Shown here: piece after piece, positions 61,099 through 64,000 of the stretch
Position numbering within the stretch: position 1 is the first letter of the stretch
Layout: each line of letters starts with the position of its first letter
From: DATLHO01 sp035539855
GTDB lineage: Bacteria > Bacteroidota > Ignavibacteria > OLB7
NCBI GenBank assembly: GCA_035539855.1
Contig: DATLHO010000169.1
Coordinates: 38,787 to 102,786, forward strand
DNA length: 64,000 nt
Reading direction: 5' to 3'
Program-made: the position numbers and the translations under genes
The notes under the pieces: model-generated
Databases searched by the model: none
What the model saw: only the letters and a program-made list of their open reading frames with translations
What the model was told of the DNA's origin: nothing

Positions 61099-61764
61099 AT
61101 GAAGCTTGCTGTACTCGGCACCGGCATCGTGGGACGGACCATCGGCGCGCGGCTCGCGCAGTTCGGGCACACGGTCATGATGGGCTCGCGCAGCGCAACG
61201 AACGAGACGGCGCAGAAGTGGGCCGAGGAGGTCGGTGACAACACCTGCCACGGCACGTTTGCCGATGCGGCCAGGCACGGTGAGATCGTCTTCAACTGCA
61301 CGAGCGGCGTCAACTCGCTTGCGGCGCTCGAGCTCGCGGGACGGGAGAATCTCGACGGGAAAGTCCTCATCGACGTCTCCAACCCACTCGACTTCTCGCA
61401 GGGATTTCCGCCCTCGCTCTCGGTCTGCAACACCGACTCGCTCGGCGAGCAGATTCAGGCGGCGTATCCCGACGTGAAGGTCGTCAAGACGCTCAACACG
61501 ATGAACTGCGGCATCATGGTCGATCCCGCACTCGTGCCCGGCGATCACACCGTGTTCGTCAGCGGCAACGATGCCGATGCGAAGGCCCAGGTCATCGAGC
61601 GGCTCGAGGAGTTCGGATGGAACCGCGACGCCATCATCGATCTCGGCGACATCACGACCGCGCGCGGTCCCGAGATGATGCTGCCGGTCTGGGTCCGGCT
61701 ATACGCGGCGTTCGGCAATGCGAACTTCAACTTCAACGTCGTTCGTGCGGAGACGTCGGCCTGA
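61099..61764 (+). CDS. NADPH-dependent F420 reductase-like oxidoreductase
   Basis: A 221-residue Rossmann protein: LGTGIVGRTIGARLAQFGHT, MMGSRSATNETAQKW, VFNCTSGVNSLAALELAG, LIDVSNPLDFSQGFPPSL and KVVKTLNTMNCGIMVDPAL. It belongs to the family of the gene at 53848 but differs at the substrate side. It is close behind the exported-protein gene and likely cotranscribed. Confidence 0.88.
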   Translation: MKLAVLGTGIVGRTIGARLAQFGHTVMMGSRSATNETAQKWAEEVGDNTCHGTFADAARHGEIVFNCTSGVNSLAALELAGRENLDGKVLIDVSNPLDFSQGFPPSLSVCNTDSLGEQIQAAYPDVKVVKTLNTMNCGIMVDPALVPGDHTVFVSGNDADAKAQVIERLEEFGWNRDAIIDLGDITTARGPEMMLPVWVRLYAAFGNANFNFNVVRAETSA

Positions 61765-61833
61765 GGTCCGCGGCATCAATAGAGCACACACCGATATCAT
61801 GATCCGCCGGCGCGACCGGCTCCCCGAATACCG

Positions 61834-62763
61834 ATGCATCATCTTCTGACACTCGTTCTCGCCCTGCTCACGTTCTTCATCGGCGTCAGTGACTCCCTCG
61901 CCCAGCGCGCGAAGGGGAAGTCGAGGACGAAGGCGCCGGCCGTTGCGAAACAGAGCGCGCGGCACATGCTCTTCCGCGTGCAATCCGACAGCACCGTCGT
62001 GTATCTGATGGGCTCGGTGCACATGCTGCCGAAGAGCTTCTATCCGCTGGACACGATCCTCGAGCGCTCGCTCGACAGCTCCGACGTGCTCGTGCTGGAG
62101 ATCAAGCTCGACCCGGCGACGCAGATGGCCGCCGCACAGAAGATGATGAGCGCGGCGATGCTCGAGGATGGCGAGACGCTCGAGAGCGTGCTCGACAAGA
62201 AGACCTACGGGCAGCTCAAGGCGCGCCTGAAGCCGCTGGGACTCGACGTCGCGCAGCTCGATCCGTTCGAGCCGTGGATGGTGGCGCTGACGCTCGCGGG
62301 ACTCGAGCTCAAGTCGACAGGATTCACCGGAGAGCTCGGCGTCGACGCGCACTTCAGCGCGCGCGCGAGCGCCGAGTCGAAGCAGCTCGAGGGACTCGAG
62401 ACCGTCGAGGATCAGCTCGCGCTCTTCGACTCGATGCCCATCGAAACGCAGCGCGTGTTCCTGCAGCAGACGCTCGAGGGCCGCACGCAGACCGCGTCGG
62501 TGATCCGGCGCCTGGCCGAGGCGTGGCGCATCGGCGACGTGAAGTCGCTCGAGAAGCTCGCGCTCAGCGACCTGCGCACCGACTCGTCGTTTTACCAGCG
62601 GATGCTCGTCGACCGCAACCGGCTCTGGATGCCGAAGATCGAGAGCTACCTCGCCGACCCGAGCCGGCGCTACCTCGTTGTCGTCGGTGCCGCGCACCTG
62701 CTCGGACCGGATGGGATCCTCGCGATGCTCCGCGCGAAGGGATTCGAGCCCGTGCAGATGTGA
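61834..62763 (+). CDS. TraB/GumN family protein
   Basis: A 309-residue exported protein with signal peptide (1-23, ending SLAQ). The TraB/GumN core starts with STVVYLMGSVHMLPKSFYPL and goes on with SDVLVLEIKLDPATQM, MALTLAGLELKSTGF-type and ELGVDAHFSARA segments. It ends VVVGAAHLLGPDGILAMLRAKG, where the GAAHL motif holds a conserved His. The family is a putative metalloprotease-like or haem-binding fold. Confidence 0.9.
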   Translation: MHHLLTLVLALLTFFIGVSDSLAQRAKGKSRTKAPAVAKQSARHMLFRVQSDSTVVYLMGSVHMLPKSFYPLDTILERSLDSSDVLVLEIKLDPATQMAAAQKMMSAAMLEDGETLESVLDKKTYGQLKARLKPLGLDVAQLDPFEPWMVALTLAGLELKSTGFTGELGVDAHFSARASAESKQLEGLETVEDQLALFDSMPIETQRVFLQQTLEGRTQTASVIRRLAEAWRIGDVKSLEKLALSDLRTDSSFYQRMLVDRNRLWMPKIESYLADPSRRYLVVVGAAHLLGPDGILAMLRAKGFEPVQM

Positions 62764-62812
62764 GACATTCGTTTCTCCGCGTCCGGGTGTGGACATGGCC
62801 GCAATTGGCGCC

Positions 62813-62820
62813 TAACTTCG
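62813..62820 (+). promoter_or_regulatory. Candidate -7 box TAACTTCG
   Basis: TAACTTCG lies 48 bases before the gene at 62868. It matches TANNTT with a C at position 7. No -33 TTG. Confidence 0.3.
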
Positions 62821-62867
62821 CTGGCAGCCACCGCCGCCTCACCACAATCCCATTGCCGGAGGAGCCA

Positions 62868-63683
62868 ATGACCATGGCATTCCCCGAGGGCGCCGACGAC
62901 AACGTTCAGCGTGCGCTCAACGAAGCGAAGCGTGCCGAGCTCGCCGAGAAGTTCGGCGGACTGTTCATCGAAGGAGATTCCCCGCTGCCCGCGGAGATCG
63001 AGTGCGAGTTCCTGCAGCGCATCGAGGAGTTCGAGCTGAAGTGGGCATCGCACGAGATCACCACCGTCCGCGCCTTCATCGGCGATCCTCCCGTGCGCCC
63101 TGTCGTCGAGCTCGCCGACGCCGAGCTTGCCGAAGAGCTCGAGTACCTGCTGTCGGTCCTCGACGAGAACGACGTCGAGATCGACTTCTGCGAGCGACCG
63201 GACGATCGCGAGGTCTACCGGTTCATCACCGAGGAGCTGCTCGAGCACGAGATCGACGACATCCGCGTGCCCGGCATGGTCTGCCACTTCATCTACGAGG
63301 AGTTCCATCCGAACCCCGAGGCCGATGCCCGTGCGACGGTGCGCACGTTCATCGCGCAGCTCTTCGACAACGCCGAGCATCTCGCGTCGCGGCTCGCCAC
63401 CGCCCAGGAGTGCGACGCGGAAGGACTCCCCATCGACCTGGAGCCCGCCCGGCAATGGGTCATGGAGTTCCGCGCGGCGATCGCGAGCGTCTTCGACTAC
63501 GACCTCACGATCATCACGACCACGATGCACGGCAACGACTGCGAGGTCGACGCGAGTCTCCATTGGACCGGCCTCGCCGCGGGCACGATGAATCAGCTCG
63601 ACATCCGAGCTCCCATCAGCATGCGTCTGCGCTTCGGAGCGTACGGATGCTGGGAGGTCGTCGAGGTGACGGGAGGGATGTAA
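62868..63683 (+). CDS. Uncharacterised acidic protein, 271 aa
   Basis: A soluble, acidic, Glu-rich protein without signal peptide. It begins with a helical EAKRAELAEKFGGLFIEG and runs through LADAELAEELEYLLSVLDEN to VCHFIYEEFHPNPEADARAT, ending in a beta-rich part (DLTIITTTMHGNDCEVDASL). A GGAGG site is 5 bases before the ATG. No family is recognised. Confidence 0.7.
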   Translation: MTMAFPEGADDNVQRALNEAKRAELAEKFGGLFIEGDSPLPAEIECEFLQRIEEFELKWASHEITTVRAFIGDPPVRPVVELADAELAEELEYLLSVLDENDVEIDFCERPDDREVYRFITEELLEHEIDDIRVPGMVCHFIYEEFHPNPEADARATVRTFIAQLFDNAEHLASRLATAQECDAEGLPIDLEPARQWVMEFRAAIASVFDYDLTIITTTMHGNDCEVDASLHWTGLAAGTMNQLDIRAPISMRLRFGAYGCWEVVEVTGGM

Positions 63684-63714
63684 GGCTCCGCGGCGGAGCG
63701 TCACGACAGCACTG

Positions 63715-63744
63715 CCGCCCCTTCCCGCGATCGGGAGGGGGCGG
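63715..63744 (+). terminator. Hairpin after the acidic-protein gene
   Basis: Arms 63715-63727 and 63732-63744 pair over 13 bases with one mismatch and a 4-base loop, 32 bases after the stop. The C-run/G-run design resembles the palindrome at 46565. Confidence 0.65.
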
Positions 63745-63812
63745 ACTCTGACGACGCGTGGGCTTCGACGAGGCTGCAACCCACGGTCCTCTTGCTCGTC
63801 GCAACAGATACC

Positions 63813-64000
63813 ATGGAAAGTCTCTACGCACAGCGGTCGACCGCGATCGCCTTCGCTGTCTGCTGGGTCATCGCGATCCTGCTCGTCTGGGTTCTGCATC
63901 GGCAGTGGTGGAAGCTGCGCGCGGTGCGTCAGGCGATGTGGATCGTCCCGTCGATCGTCCTGACGTCGGTCGTGTTCTGGGGCATCTCGGTGCGCGCGCA
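63813..64000 (+). CDS. N-terminal part of a membrane protein (cut by the window edge)
   Basis: The frame is open from the ATG at 63813 to the end. The 62 visible residues include two hydrophobic segments (AIAFAVCWVIAILLVWVL and WIVPSIVLTSVVFWGI) separated by a basic loop (HRQWWKLRAVRQ). The start resembles membrane-anchored metallophosphoesterases, but this cannot be settled from so little sequence. Confidence 0.6.
   Translation, partial: MESLYAQRSTAIAFAVCWVIAILLVWVLHRQWWKLRAVRQAMWIVPSIVLTSVVFWGISVRA

Overview
The window is a 64 kb, GC-rich, densely coding piece of a bacterial chromosome with about 58 protein genes. I see no rRNA, tRNA, CRISPR array, insertion sequence or phage gene. Three signs place it in the Bacteroidota/FCB group, in a high-GC lineage (Rhodothermia- or Kapabacteria-like; this is inference). 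Four secreted proteins end in type IX secretion (T9SS, Por) sorting domains. Several intergenic regions carry the Bacteroidota -7 promoter box TANNTTTG; the best one has a -33 TTTG exactly 20 nt upstream. The accessory families (DUF4112, DUF2721, TPM, VOC, PrcB-like, secreted beta-propellers) fit the same group.

Layout. 0-5.4 kb: tail of an ECF-type sigma factor and its putative anti-sigma partner, a YceI protein, a membrane histidine kinase overlapping an OmpR-type regulator, and arfB. 5.5-12.2 kb: a T9SS-secreted subtilase, an MFS permease, a PrcB-like lipoprotein and icd. 12.2-16.2 kb: a coupled run with an ADP-ribosylglycohydrolase, a VOC protein, a TPM/NfeD-like protein and an unknown protein. 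16.4-23 kb: secreted and membrane proteins of unknown role, a baeRF-like protein and an acetyltransferase. 23-30.1 kb: two T9SS cargo proteins, one of 1703 residues. 30.3-36.2 kb: a YceI lipoprotein, a small secreted protein behind an unusual operator-like region, gltA, a Cys-rich membrane protein, and a DinB/sigZ/arsM group. 36.4 kb: another T9SS cargo gene.

38.1-45.7 kb, minus strand: the most interesting region. Eight tightly packed genes encode two molybdenum-storage-protein-like subunits (mosB, mosA), an ABC-2 ATPase/permease pair, an outer-membrane barrel and a complete molybdate importer (modA, modB, modC). It reads as one unit for carrying molybdate (or tungstate) across the outer and inner membranes and storing it in the cytoplasm.

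45.8-64 kb: a methyltransferase, an M16 peptidase, a rhodanese lipoprotein, small enzymes (DUF72, YfiT-like, two VOC proteins, two F420-reductase-like oxidoreductases), a predicted outer-membrane protein flanked by 18-bp tandem repeats, YbaN-like and YjbQ proteins, a YpfJ-type metallopeptidase, a TraB/GumN protein and a truncated membrane protein at the edge. Many genes end at strong hairpin terminators, which mark transcription units clearly. All assignments come from reading the sequence by eye; no database search was run.
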